DNA from: Toxorhynchites rutilus septentrionalis | Taxonomy: Eukaryota > Arthropoda > Insecta > Diptera > Culicidae | Length of the DNA: 64,000 nucleotides | Direction: 5' to 3' | NCBI RefSeq assembly: GCF_029784135.1 | Contig: NC_073745.1 | Span: forward strand, 158,361,335 to 158,425,334 | In this document: piece by piece, positions 20,704 to 31,092 of the stretch | Layout: every line of letters starts with the position of its first letter | Numbering within the stretch: position 1 is the stretch's first letter | The notes under the pieces: generated by a model | The model's input: only the letters and a program-made list of their open reading frames with translations | Database searches by the model: none | Told to the model about the DNA's origin: nothing | Program-made: the position numbers and the translations under genes

Positions 20704-22335
20704 TTAAGTATGCTTACTTTTCTCGTGTGCTTTTGCCAAATTTTTAACCACAATGTCGTAAATTTCGCGATTCACTTTCATATGACGATGCTTTCTATCC
20801 CTTATAGAACTCTCGTCGATGTCCGGATCACAAAGATGATCTTCGCCACTTACGAGTGATTCGTGACCAAACAATATTTTATGGGGTGTGAAATTCGTGG
20901 AAGAATGGACTGTATTGTTTAGGATATACTCGACTTCAGAGATTTTTGTGTCCCAAAGACGTTGGTCCATTTTAACGTACGTCCGGATACACGAATTGAT
21001 GTTCCTATTGACCCGTTCTACGGGGTTGGCCTGACTGTGGTACCGCGAATTAGTCCAGTGCTGGACTTTATAGTGCCCTAAAAAGGACTTGAACTCTTTA
21101 CTCAGGAAACAGGTAGCGTTGTCACTAATGACTATTTCCGGCACCGAATATCGCCTAAACCATTGTTCTTCCAGGATTTTAATGACGGATGTTGAGGAAA
21201 TCTTTTTGACCGGAAATAAAAGTGTCCATTTCGAGAATAAATCGAGGAGAACCAGGAGATGCATGTTTCCAGATTTAGAGCGAGGCAACGTCTGGATAAA
21301 ATCCATAGCCAGAATCTGAAAAGGCTTCGTTACCAAGCGCTGATTCCACATTGGAGGATGCTGCGACACATATGACGGTTTACATTCCCTACATGTCTGA
21401 CATTGCGAAACGTACTTTTTAATGGATGATGCCATTTTTGGCCAAAAGTAGTTCAAACGTACTCTTTCGAGCATTTTATCATAGCCAATGTGCAATGACT
21501 GGTCATGTGCTTCATTCATAGGTTGATTTCTTAGTTTCTCTGGAACACAGAGTTTCCATTCGTGACGAAAATCTAGGACTGCTGGTTTGACAGGAATGAA
21601 TTTATATAGTTTCCCTCCCTCAATTTTAAAATCGAGATGCTCTTCAGGACTTTGTTGAACCTTTTCGTGTAAAGTGGTGTACCAGCAATCTTCTACTTCA
21701 TCCACAATTGCAACTTCCAACGAACGCGACAGGGCATCAGGGATGATATTATCCTTACCTCGTCTGTGACGTATTTCAAAGTCATATCCCTGGAGCTCGA
21801 TACTCCATCTACTCAATCTCGAGGATGTACGCCATTTCCCCTTCATAATGTGGGTCAGAGCAGATGCGTCTGTTACTACTACAAAATGTGTTCCTTCGAC
21901 GTATGGTCGGAATTTCTCAATGGCACTCAGCACCGCTAAGCCTTCCTTTTCAGTGGCTGCATAGGATTGCTGAGTTGGTGAGAGCTTTTGCGAGAAATAT
22001 GCAATCACTTTTTCTCCCTGATCCTGATGCTGGGCGAGTACCGCTGCAATTGCGTTATCACTCGCATCGGTTTGAATGAAAAAAGGCAATTCAAAATTAG
22101 GGTTAGCTAGTATCGGTGCTGCGATCAAGCTATCTTTGAGAAGAGCGAAAGCTTGTTCGGCTGTGGGATTCCATGTAATTGTTTTGGGTTTGTTTCTCAA
22201 TAAGCTTGTGAGCGGAGCAGACATCTCACTGAATTGAGGAATGAATCTTCTGTAGTAGTTCGCCATTCCCAAAAATCGGCGAAGTGAGCGAAGAGAAGTT
22301 GGACGTTGATAGTTCACGATTGCCTCGATTCTCTC
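20704..22335 (-). pseudogene. Gypsy pol, downstream part: RT thumb end, RNase H, integrase
   Basis: Reads from the RT connection (PTSLRSLRRFLGMANYYRRF) through RNase H (FIQTDASDNAIAAVLAQ) and integrase to a stop at 20704. The integrase zinc-binding end is HDQSLHIGYDKML ... CQTCREC. The catalytic triad is seen in LAMDFIQTLP, ISDNATCFLS and NPVERVNR (D, D, E). In-frame residues continue upstream of the first ATG (INYQ context) to the deletion junction near 22335-22345, where the frame differs from the upstream RT part. Integrase joins cDNA ends to host DNA in the nucleus. The domain itself looks intact. Confidence 0.9.
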
Positions 22336-23545
22336 GGGGTTCGCTTACCACAACAATATCGTCGAGGTAGACGAACACATTCGGTTCCAGTTCACCGTAG
22401 CCTAGGACTTGATCCATCAAACGGGCTAACGTTGCTGAACTGTTAACCAAGCCGAAGGGAAGTCTGGTGAACTGAAATAACCCTCGCCCCATCACCGAGA
22501 AGGCCGTAAACTGACGCGAATCTGGATCTAACGAAATTTGCAAGAAGGCTTTAGTCAAGTCAATCGTTGACAAATATCTGCTAGATTCCAATCTGCTCAG
22601 TATACGGTCTTGGTATGGGAGAGGATAAGCGTCTTTCTTAGTTCGTTCATTCAAACGTCTCGCATCCAAGCACAATCGAACCTCTCCGCTAGGTTTAATC
22701 ACGGGGACAGTACTGAGACGCCAATCGCTTTTACTTACTTCGATCACTTGCTGTTTCAACATCTTTGTAATCTCATTACTAATCTTTTTTTGTATCAAAG
22801 GAGAAGTTGGATAGGGGTTAATTCTAATAGGTGCTGCATTTTTATATTCCTCCCTAATCTCTGTCTTATGAGAGATCAATGGAGTGAACCCTAATATTTC
22901 ACAATCCTTAGCTGCTATAAAAAGAGCTTTCACCTCCTCGAGTTGCACTTTTTGATCTTCTGATAGCACTATTCCCTCTTCTTTCTCTCCTTTCGATGCT
23001 ATTTCATTTGATTCGGAGATCTCTTCGAGAAATTCCTCCCTCGGTAAGCTGTTTGAAAGCACTGCTGGATGAATTCCAAAAGCTTTCCAGAAATCATCGT
23101 ATCCCATAATTAATTTATGTTTGAGTTTTGGTGCAATGAGTGTCTTGATAATATGATTCTCATTGTTAAATGTGATGGGCAAGTACACATATCCTTCAAC
23201 TTCAACAGGAGTTCCTGAAGCCGTTTTCAAAGATACGTCAGTCGGATACACTTTAAGCTTGAGTGAGTTTATCAGTTTCTCACAGCCTGCTCCTAAAATT
23301 GTTCGTTGAGCGCCACTGTCCAACAAACCCACTATCTCTCTTCCAATCACGGAAACTTTTGCAAATGGTCGATTATCTTTTTGAACCCTCACGAAAAGCT
23401 CCTCTACGTCATTCTCCGAAATGTAATCATGATCGGAAAATCGCTGAAACCCATGATAATTCAAATCTGCAGTTATTTGATTCGGAAGCATGCTACTCGA
23501 AAATTCAACTTGCCCCCTTAAGCTGAATTCTTTACGTTTTTTAAA
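22336..23545 (-). pseudogene. Gypsy pol, upstream part: protease and RT fingers/palm
   Basis: Starts at the frameshift site after gag. The aspartic protease motif is LLDSGAQRTILGAG. RT follows, with RLCLDARRLNERTKKDAYPLP, STIDLTKAFLQISLD, FTRLPFGLVNSSA and the catalytic YLDDIVVV near 22365. Just after VVVSE the typical 40-55 residues that lead to the next RT block are missing and the frame changes. That internal deletion separates the catalytic palm from the thumb and RNase H. RT cannot be functional in this copy. Confidence 0.9.
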
Positions 23546-25749
23546 CAATGTTCACATTGGGAAGTCATCACATCAGGAAAACCACAAAGTCTACAAAACT
23601 GTTGCTTTGGCTGGGGACACTCAATATAGTGGTGCCCAATTTTCCTGCAGTTATAGCAGGTGCCAATAGCGGGGCGCTTATATTGGTTGACTAAAACCTG
23701 CATCGTCCCTCTGGCTGAACCTTCCATTGGATCTATAGATTGTTCATTTGTTTCTTCCTTTCTCCCATTCTCTTTCATTGGACGATATTTGGTTTTGTTT
23801 TGCTCAACTTTATGTTTGGTTTGAACGAAAACACGTGAATTGTTTTTGAAATTGGACGAATCGGATGTGGGCATTTCTGATATCTCATTAACTTGATTCG
23901 TTTTTGAACGATATTGATTTTCTGTTGGTTTCTGATAAATGTTCCAATAATTTTCATCTACCATTCGACCATATTTCTTCAATTTTGGCAATGACCTTAT
24001 ACCAGCTCCAATCATTGCATTTTTGTAGTCAAATCGCATGTTTCGCCATATGACTTCGAATTTTCTTCTCTCTGACATTGGTCTTGTCATAGACTGGATA
24101 AGCTTTATCATGTCGTGGAAATAGTCTACGAACTTTTCTCCTCGAGCTTGACGACGGTTGGTTGCCTGAATTTCTATCTGAAAGTTCAGATCTGGTGGTA
24201 AAAACTCACGCTTTAATTCTCGTTTGAGTTCATGCCAATTTCGAAAATCACGATTCTCGTACCCCTCCATGAACCAATCTTTTGCTCTCCCTGTAAATAA
24301 GTGGATAGCTCCTCGAAACAATTCCCGCTCAGATATCTTTTCCGATTTCCTTCTCAGTTCAATTTCCTTTAGAAATTCCGCCACTCGTCTCCCCTGATCT
24401 TTCCCGTCATATTTAACCCTCCACTCCGACACTGGAATTCTCTTCAGTTTGTCGAATGTTTGCTTCTCTCTCTTGATATTTTTCTTGCTTTTCCTATCCA
24501 GACTGGATTCTGAGGTACTTGGTGTACTCGAACTGTCCCAGTCTAGGCTATCTGTACCACTAGATGAATACGATGAATATCTATTTTCTCTGTGACGTCT
24601 ATCATTATTCTTTTCCGAAAGAAACGTATTGCCTTTTCTCAAATTCATTCCTTTAATTTTCTGACATGCTAATTTTTCCATCTGTTCCAATCTCTTATCA
24701 GACTTTTTAATCTCCTCAAATCTGCCTTCAGTTTCGCCTTCTACGCTATCTGTATTCGAAAGCTCTTCTTCCTCGGATTCAATTTTTATGCTCATCGTCT
24801 GTTTCAAAGCTCGATCTGGTTCATTCTGCGTATGTGTATTGATATTGGCTCTCAACTGTTCATTCAAATTCATTAGCAATTTTTCGAGACGCTTTTTCCG
24901 ATCTCTATTTTCTTTGACCTCACGTTCTCTTTTCCTCTCTGCCTCGATCTCTTTCTCTCTCATGAGCTTTTGCTGTTCTGTTGTTTGTACCACAAACGAT
25001 TTGAAAATTTCAATTAAACTTGCCGCGTTTTCTAATTTTCCCTCCTCAAAATCTTTTAAATATAACATCATTTCATCTGATCTTCTCACTGATGATTCTA
25101 TCTCACTTTCCTTCGATTCTATGGACACATTTCCCACATCCACCGCATTTTCATTTTGACTCTTTTTTACTTCTCCCAGAGCATTCCCTTCCATCGTTTC
25201 GCTCAGCACTCCTATTTCGTTCCTAACCTCTTCAATCACCCGATTGATCTCACTATTCGATTGCTTCGCTCCCGCTATTTCCGGAAAATACTTCACGAAA
25301 ATCTGACAAGCTCGGTTCCCCATTTTTGAAATTTCATGCGAGTATTTCGCTGCCTCTGATGATTGAGAAAGTAAATAAATTCTCACACGATAATGCACCA
25401 GTCTAGTTTTAAGTTTTTGTCTTTGGCGGGCATCAACTTTTAGGTTTTCAAGCAACTTTTCAATTACGTGAAGCTTAGTCGCAATGATGGACATTTCTTC
25501 TCTAACCGCTCTCCAACTTTGGGAAACCACAAACTCTTCTGTTTCTCTCTCTAACTTCATCCGATCCCTAAGCTTTCTCCTCTTAACACTTTCGTGTTGA
25601 TCTAAGTCAACCAACATTTTCCGAATCAATAATTCATGCTCCACTTCATCAATCGACAGGTGGGACACATCCATGTATTTGTACATCGTTTGTAGATCCA
25701 TTGCGTTGTGATCGCTCAACTTTAAGTATACGATTATATTGTATGGCAA
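23518..25749 (-). CDS. Gypsy Gag, zinc-knuckle type (743 codons)
   Basis: Structural protein that assembles the virus-like particle and binds element RNA. The N-terminal 300 residues are charged and probably coiled-coil, and the middle contains a retrotransposon capsid-like stretch (GAIHLFTGRAKDWFMEGYE). The C-terminus has a CCHC knuckle CYNCRKIGHHYIEC and a further CRLCGFPD ... CEHC pair. The frame opens at an ATG at 25749, but a second ATG at 25701 (MDLQTMYKYMDVS) may be the true start. It overlaps pol by about 28 bases at the stop (23518-23520). The frame is intact, unlike pol. Confidence 0.88.
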   Translation of the reverse strand: MPYNIIVYLKLSDHNAMDLQTMYKYMDVSHLSIDEVEHELLIRKMLVDLDQHESVKRRKLRDRMKLERETEEFVVSQSWRAVREEMSIIATKLHVIEKLLENLKVDARQRQKLKTRLVHYRVRIYLLSQSSEAAKYSHEISKMGNRACQIFVKYFPEIAGAKQSNSEINRVIEEVRNEIGVLSETMEGNALGEVKKSQNENAVDVGNVSIESKESEIESSVRRSDEMMLYLKDFEEGKLENAASLIEIFKSFVVQTTEQQKLMREKEIEAERKREREVKENRDRKKRLEKLLMNLNEQLRANINTHTQNEPDRALKQTMSIKIESEEEELSNTDSVEGETEGRFEEIKKSDKRLEQMEKLACQKIKGMNLRKGNTFLSEKNNDRRHRENRYSSYSSSGTDSLDWDSSSTPSTSESSLDRKSKKNIKREKQTFDKLKRIPVSEWRVKYDGKDQGRRVAEFLKEIELRRKSEKISERELFRGAIHLFTGRAKDWFMEGYENRDFRNWHELKRELKREFLPPDLNFQIEIQATNRRQARGEKFVDYFHDMIKLIQSMTRPMSERRKFEVIWRNMRFDYKNAMIGAGIRSLPKLKKYGRMVDENYWNIYQKPTENQYRSKTNQVNEISEMPTSDSSNFKNNSRVFVQTKHKVEQNKTKYRPMKENGRKEETNEQSIDPMEGSARGTMQVLVNQYKRPAIGTCYNCRKIGHHYIECPQPKQQFCRLCGFPDVMTSQCEHCLKNVKNSA
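23539..23545 (-). promoter_or_regulatory. -1 ribosomal frameshift site gag/pol (TTTAAAA)
   Basis: On the minus strand the gag codons read TGT TTA AAA AAC, which contains the slippery heptamer T TTA AAA, and the pol frame (TTT AAA AAA CGT) is exactly one base back. The gag stop follows about 20 bases later. A downstream structure was not modelled. Confidence 0.8.
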
Positions 25750-26100
25750 TCTGAATAAATGATATTTGAATCGCTGTTTTTTAATTCAATCCGAAACAAG
25801 GTAATGTTTGGTAAATTAATTTGAATCAAGACCCGTTAATCACTCTTTCATTCGTTCACTCAATTTCTCCGAAAAAAACATCCGCTATTTGATTCTAACC
25901 TCGCTAATCAGTTCACTTTCGTTAACGTACGCGCACTAGGAAGCACTTCTTAAATAGAAATGTATATTTGCCGAGAATAAGTGTTCATGCACTATCCGAA
26001 TACTTTAGGCTCACTTTAGAGTACCTACACCTAACCTAACACCTACAACGCTCCGAGAATGTTGGTTAATCTTGAGCTCTTGACCGCTTTCAATCTTGTA

Positions 26101-26112
26101 TGTTGGGCGCCA
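26101..26112 (-). promoter_or_regulatory. Gypsy primer binding site, tRNA-Lys-like
   Basis: On the minus strand TGGCGCCCAACA lies two bases inside the 5' LTR end. TGGCGCCC is the complement of a tRNA acceptor end ending GGGCGCCA, the type used by gypsy-like elements and by tRNA-Lys-primed retroelements. The leader 25750-26100 to the gag start has no other feature. Confidence 0.85.
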
Positions 26113-26114
26113 AT

Positions 26115-27045
26115 TATTACTCTCATAGGGGTCAGACGGACCTCCCTCTAAACCTCGATCCCTGGTCTGAGCCTCGGGGATCGTTGAGGTTGGGCTCTCA
26201 AGGCCTCTTTTTGCCGTGGCTAGCTCGAGCTTGAGGCCTTTAGCTCTCAGGGTCGGCTTTCCTCGTATTTGAGGTGATTTTGCGGGTCAAGGGCTCGGAT
26301 TTTCCCCAATATTAAACAGGTAAGTATATATTTTTTTCTCTTATTGTTACCTATTGTACAATGGCTGCTGTGTAGGTGTGTAGTGTGTCGTGATGGCCGG
26401 CCGGCTGCTGCTGCTGATACACGCGATGTCGGGATCTCGGTGTCTTGACGGTTGAGATCCTCTCGGGTAGGCAGTGGCAGGATCGCCAAAGCTTTGCTGC
26501 GGGCCAGCTTCAGAAAGCTGGGTTGCTGTACTCGGTGCTATAAGCACGTTGTTCAACGGATTTTTATCCCTTGATTCAAATAATCCCTATCAAAGAGGAA
26601 TATTTATGGCTACTGGCTACGCTAGGTTACCTGGTTGCAAATTCCTGAAATCATACCTGATTCTTTTAATGTTTATTAAGCTCACACTTCCTATTGTTCT
26701 ATAGGCTTTGATTTTATGGCACTGTAGAATAAACTAATTGATTGGTGCTTCCAGCTCAGAATTCAACCAGGAAATGGTAGCCTTTTCATATCACTCCTAC
26801 CAAGTAGCTTCTTACAATTTTCTTCCTCTTCATTCGATAGCTTTTCATTTTCTCTTTAATCATCTATATTCCCTTTTCGATGTTTTTTTCGTGTATCAGG
26901 GACTGCAGCTTTCCGAAGGTAAGTGTGTGTGTAGTGTGAGTGTTGTACTAAAACTATTCCTAAAAATACATATATAGTAATTTTCCAGAGCGTTATCTTT
27001 ATTTTGATACATACAAACTAGAGCCTACATAACGAAACAGTAACA
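26115..27045 (-). repeat. Gypsy 5' LTR
   Basis: 931 bases, TGTTACTG at 27045 down to AGTAATA at 26115 on the minus strand. It drives transcription of the element into gag. Compared with the left LTR it lacks the GGG at about 26583 and has a small insertion near 26244. Confidence 0.93.
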
Positions 27046-27146
27046 TATTGTAACGAAGTAAAAGTTGCAATTGTAATCTCTACTCGCACGAATGACTACT
27101 ACTTATGATTTGTTCCGAGAAACATTCAGAGATACCATGAACTTTA

Positions 27147-28197
27147 TTGAATGGAGAATTAAAACCATTTATGATTTGCACGAAATATCAGGGATTGTAT
27201 GTTGGCCAGACTCGATCGAAAACTCGAGTAACATCACAAGCTCCTACTAGCAATAATTCTCAACCGCTCCGTAAAGACGAAACAAGTTCACCGGATTCGA
27301 AAAAAGATGGATTTAAACCTTTAGTGATCAACGTCGAACACGGAAAGGATTTCGATTGCGCAGAATGTATTCAGCCCAATAGTGCGAATTTTTATATGTC
27401 ACAATGCGGAAAATGCACTTCGGCACCTTTTCTCATGCGCGAATGTCGACGTAGCTACAATACGATCCAGAAACTTCATATGAGTGAAATGTATTCCTGC
27501 GTCACGTACAAGCTATAGGGACTGGAATGTCTAGCAATACAAGTTCTCGGATAGAGACGATATCTCGGGAGCTTCAACGGTTGAAAGAGGAAAGAGAGAA
27601 AATGGAAAAAGTTGCAGAAAGAGAAGTTGATAGTCGAGAAGGCGATAAACGTAAAACATCAACGTGAGAAGGAGCACTTCGCTCGCTAGCAGTCTGAATA
27701 TATCTTCTTCTTCTTCAATGGCACTAACATTTCTAGAGGAACTTCGCCGTCTCAACGTAGTATTACTTGCGTCATTTTTATTAGTACTTAGTTGAGATTT
27801 CTATGCCAAATAACACGCCTTGAATGCATTCTGAGTGGCAAGCTCTAGAGAATACGTGTGACCACAGTGCAAGTCGGCGGCAATTTCGTTGACGAAAAAT
27901 TCCCCCGACCAGAACGGGAATCGAACCCGAACATCCGGCATGTTAGTTGTGACGCTAACCACTTGGCTACGGGAGTAGTCTGAATATATAGAAAGTATGT
28001 ATACGGAGCAGCAGAAGCAATCGAAGTCAAACAAGCAGTGGAAGTATGGTGCCTGGTTCGATCGAAAATGGGTCTAATCAACCAATCCGTGGAACCGGTT
28101 GGATCATCGACTTCTTTCAAAATCAGCAAAGCCGTCGGTGGAAATTCGAATAGGATACTAGCTAGTCTAGTTATTTCAATTGGACATCGACAAGATC
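27147..28197 (+). pseudogene. BEL/Pao-like gag relic, interrupted by a SINE
   Basis: An open stretch to 27518 has a PHD-like cysteine cluster (DCAECIQPNSANFYMSQC, then GKC). A coiled-coil-type segment follows (RELQRLKEEREKMEKV) and resumes after the SINE (WKYGAWFDRK ... region). This order, an N-terminal cysteine finger then a charged coiled coil, is typical of BEL/Pao Gag in mosquitoes by my recollection. Several stops and frameshifts are present. The element is old. It lies immediately right of the Gypsy target site. Confidence 0.5.
27703..27976 (-). mobile_element. tRNA-derived SINE, copy 2
   Basis: 274 bases, same family and orientation as the copy at 15996-16269, flanked by a different 12-base duplication AGTCTGAATATA (27691-27702 and 27977-27988). 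The tRNA-like head is at the right. It interrupts the BEL-like gag relic. Confidence 0.92.
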
Positions 28198-28199
28198 CG

Positions 28200-28264
28200 T
28201 CTTCTTGGATGGCACTAACGTTCCCAGTGGAATTTTTGGCTTCTCAACGTAGGTATTACTTGCG
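28200..28264 (-). repeat. SINE fragment
   Basis: About 65 bases matching the left (tail-proximal) part of the two full SINE copies: CTTCTTGGATGGCACTAACG through TTACTTGCG, more diverged. It is followed at 28265 by CCAGTGCTGCCAC, which resembles a hAT-type terminus but has no partner that I can find. Confidence 0.7.
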
Positions 28265-28460
28265 ACCAGTGCTGCCACATTTTCATCTGTACCAGAGGGG
28301 TTAAAAATCTATCTAACCTGTACTTTTTCTTCCAAAAATATGTACCATCAAAATATTCGTTGTAGAAAAAAATCTATTTTATTAACATGAAAAAATACTC
28401 ATTTATTTACTACAAATACTAATAGTAGGTGCGAGCACCGGTAAGTTTCTTCGTTTTTTT

Positions 28461-29068
28461 CTAATAATGCTTTATTCTGCAAAAATGGTTACAAATTGAG
28501 TATTCAAAGTATTGCCCATCGCTAGTCACAACTTTTTCCCATCTTTCTGGTAATTCACGGATCCCTTTGCGGAAATAATCGGCCGGTTTGTCGGCTAACC
28601 ATGGATCGATCCAATTTTTGACTTCATTAAAATTGAAGAAGTGCTGGTCAACCAGGCCATGTTGCATCGATCGAAAAAGGTAGTAATCGGACGGAGCAAT
28701 GTCTAGAGAATACGGCGGGTGAGATAGGACCTCCCATTTCAGCGTTTCCAAGTATGTTTTGACCGGTTTCGCAACATGCGACCGAGCATTGTCGTGTTGC
28801 AAAATAACTTTATCGTGTCTTTGCTCGTATTGTGGCCGTTTTTCCTTCAGTGCACGGCTCAAACGCATCAATTGTCATCGGTAGAGGTCCCCCATAATGG
28901 TTTCATTCGGTTTTAGCAGCTCATTGTACACCACACCCAGCTGGTCCCACAAAATAGAGAGCATCACCTATAATGAATATTCCGTTTTGTTGAACTACTT
29001 CAAGTGAATCTGCAAGCTCTTGTTGCGTTTGTGACGGATCTTGATCGAGTAAAGCCTCCAATTCTTCA
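28461..29068 (-). pseudogene. mariner transposase, C-terminal and part of DNA-binding region
   Basis: Cut-and-paste transposase of the D34D type. At 28970-29065 the helix-turn-helix part reads ELEALLDQDPSQTQQELADS. The frame then jumps by deletion to WDQLGVVYNELLKPNETI near 28900-28960. The C-terminal part keeps HDNARSH and HPPYSLDIAPSDYYLF, which contain the second and third catalytic aspartates, and ends LPERWEKVV ... SDGQYFE. Residues with the first aspartate are gone, so the enzyme is inactive. The same family occurs at 57.6 kb. Confidence 0.9.
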
Positions 29069-29069
29069 T

Positions 29070-30275
29070 GTACAACAAACCTCATGAGCTACGTGTCTCT
29101 ACTGATTGATAAAATTGAGAAACGACAACAGATGGACGCCATTTACGTTGACTTCTCGAAAGCTTTCGACCGCGTTCCTCTTGCTGTGGAAAAACTGAGG
29201 CGATACGGGTTTCCGCTTTGGTTGACAGATTGGATTAATTCATATCTGACTGATCGTTGTGCATACAAGCGGATTCGCTCGTCAGTTTCATCGCCCTCTT
29301 CTGTCACCTCTGGCGTGCCGCGGAGCAGTCACTTGGATCCACTGCTCTTTGTACTCTACATTAAAGATATCTGCGCTTTTCTCAAATCGCCTAAAATGAT
29401 GTATGCAGACGACCTGAAATTGTTTCGTGTAGTAACATCACATGCGGATTGTTGTGCGCTTCAAATGGATGTAGACACTCTGCTGGATTGGTGCTCGATA
29501 AATGGAATGGTTGTGCACATCAGAAAATATCACGCGATAACATTTTCGCGGTTTTGCTCACCAATAACTTTCGATTATACGATGGGATCGACCGAAATGG
29601 AAAGGGCTGCAGCTGTCAAAGATCTTGGTATCGTGCTCGACAACAAGCTAAAATTTACGGAGCATATTGTAACAGATACAGCTAAGGCTTTTACCGTTCT
29701 CGGATCAATAAGACGCCACACTCAGGCATTTAGTGCTGTTTATTGCCTCAAAGCGTTGTATGTGTCTCTTGTACGCAGTATATTGGAATACGGTGTCACT
29801 GTTTGGGCCCCATACCATGCTGTTCACATCGCTCGCCTGGAACGTGTGCAGAAAATTTTCACCCGATATGCTCTTCGTCAACTTCCGTGGCGCAGCCAAC
29901 AGCTTCTGACCGCATATGAAGAACGCTGTGCACTGATTCATTTACCGACACTGCAAAAATGACGTGAGTTTCTCCAGATACCGCTGATTTTCGACCTTCT
30001 AAGCAACAATCTTGACTGTGCAGAACTTTTGGGCAAGCTTCGAATCAACGCTTCGGGTAGATCAACTAGACAAGTTGTTTTCTTCCGGTAGGCAGCGCAT
30101 CGTACTCTATACGAACAAAATAATCCTTTTGATGTTTGTTGCAAACGGTATAATGATGTGTATTTCCTGTTTGAATTTGACATGACTAGAAAGGTGTTTA
30201 GTATAAGGATTAATAGTGGAATTTTAGTCTTTCCGACAATTTTTTGGCGAAGACTGGATAAATAAATAAATCTTC
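29070..30275 (+). mobile_element. 5'-truncated LINE (CR1/Jockey-group) in mariner
   Basis: Starts inside RT and ends in a short TAAATAAATAAAT tail, typical of CR1-group elements. Mariner sequence is split cleanly: AATTCTTCAT on the left and CTTCAAACTTTTTTGG on the right are adjacent in the related mariner copy at 57.7 kb. The non-RT 3' coding part (FDLLSNNLDCAELLGKLR) and a short 3' UTR follow the RT. Confidence 0.82.
29084..29962 (+). pseudogene. LINE reverse transcriptase fragment
   Basis: 292 codons: AIYVDFSKAFDRVP, SGVPRSSHLDPLLFVLYIKD (consensus GxPQGS changed to PRSS), catalytic MMYADDLKLF near 29398-29427, AVKDLGIVLDNKLKF and RLERVQKIFTRYALRQLPW. A TGA at 29960 interrupts the frame, after which homologous codons continue to about 30180 with further stops. 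The altered PQGS box suggests that it was already decaying. No endonuclease domain is present because of 5' truncation. Confidence 0.85.
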
Positions 30276-30470
30276 AAACTTTTTTGGAAACTCCGGAACG
30301 TTTTTCGTCTTCCTAGTCAAAATTACCACATTCAAACCGTGCATACCACGTCTGATACGTTCGCTCAGTTGGAGCATGGTCACCATAAAACTCCCACCAA
30401 ATTGCGATGATTTTCCGCAGCTTTTTTCTTCATATTGAAGTAATGAAGTAACACTCCCCGTAAAAACATT
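30276..30470 (-). pseudogene. mariner transposase N-terminus, right of the LINE
   Basis: Minus-strand codons read NFVPTRMFLRGVLLHYFNMK, then KKAAENHRNLV and a segment equivalent to ERTYQTWYARFECGNFD, ending KKFED at the LINE junction. This matches the first HTH of mariner transposases. At least two stop codons are present. It joins the ELEALLDQD segment left of the LINE. Confidence 0.82.
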
Positions 30471-30851
30471 CTAGTTGGTACGAAATTCAACATATTCGAA
30501 GTGACAAAAAATTATGCTGTTTACGCTTCAACTCTTTGACATATACTGTAAAAGACGCGCAATGACAGTAGCTTTCCAACGAATGTCTGGAAATTCGATT
30601 CACTGGAATTATAATCAAGTTACGCCATCTGTTGTCAAACCGAAGAAACTTACCAGTACACCTAATACATTTACATTTGCAAATCATTTTTGTGTTTTGA
30701 TGATGCTTATAAAAAGTTTTTCTGAATCTGAATTCAATGAATGCATGGAAATTAATTTTTCCAATTTTTGTCCACCAATCCTGCACTCTCAACTTCTGAA
30801 ACAGCGAATTCATTACGGAGTAATTTTACTTCTAGGGTACGGAATTCATTC

Positions 30852-31027
30852 TCATATTTCTATATTCTCATCGTAGAACCCTGAAAACGCATCGAACACA
30901 ACGTCAAAGCTTGTCAATTTGGAAAAGTTTCTGGGATTTAACATTGTCGCAGTCTTGATCATCGGATCATCAAAATCGAATCTTTTTCTCATTTGTTTGA
31001 TCAACTCCACGCCATTTTTAACCTTAA
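30852..31027 (-). pseudogene. hAT-like transposase fragment, distal part
   Basis: An open stretch of about 55 codons on the minus strand: NGVELIKQMRKRFDFDDPMI, then TATMLNPRNFSKLTSFDVV. The pattern DP-x-A-x-LNPRxF is that of the C-terminal region of hAT-type (zf-BED) transposases and their domesticated relatives. It ends at a stop at 30852. The pogo-like element starts immediately upstream at 31031, and the matching upstream fragment is at 32154-32395. Confidence 0.6.
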
Positions 31028-31092
31028 CGTGGAGGCAAGTTGGCGAATATGGTTTGGTAACCTAAAAATCGACAAAATGTAATAAAAATTAT

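Larger units (their letters stand above)
18749..27045 (-). mobile_element. Ty3/Gypsy LTR retrotransposon with 4-bp target duplication
   Basis: An 8.3 kb element on the minus strand. TATT is duplicated at 18745-18748 and 27046-27049. LTRs of 933 and 931 bases differ by only about ten small changes, so insertion is recent. Order in the element's own direction: 5' LTR, primer binding site, gag, -1 frameshift site, protease, RT, RNase H, integrase, about 1 kb of non-pol sequence, polypurine tract, 3' LTR. Integrase after RNase H and the YLDD RT box place it in Ty3/Gypsy. A deletion inside RT makes this copy defective. Confidence 0.93.
28428..30662 (-). mobile_element. mariner element with nested LINE and internal deletion
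   Basis: Inverted ends GGTGCGAGCACCGGTAAG (left) and, in reverse complement, GGTGTACTGGTAAGTTTC (right) are flanked by TA on both sides (28426-28427, 30663-30664). This is the mariner target duplication. The transposase lies on the minus strand, with its N-terminus at 30276-30470 and the rest left of a LINE inserted at about 29070-30275. Part of the catalytic domain is also deleted (junction near 28966). Confidence 0.85.

Noticed and set aside
26247..26977. Small genes within the Gypsy LTRs (for example 69-80 codon frames)
   Set aside because: The same frames occur in both LTRs, on either strand, and show no protein motif.
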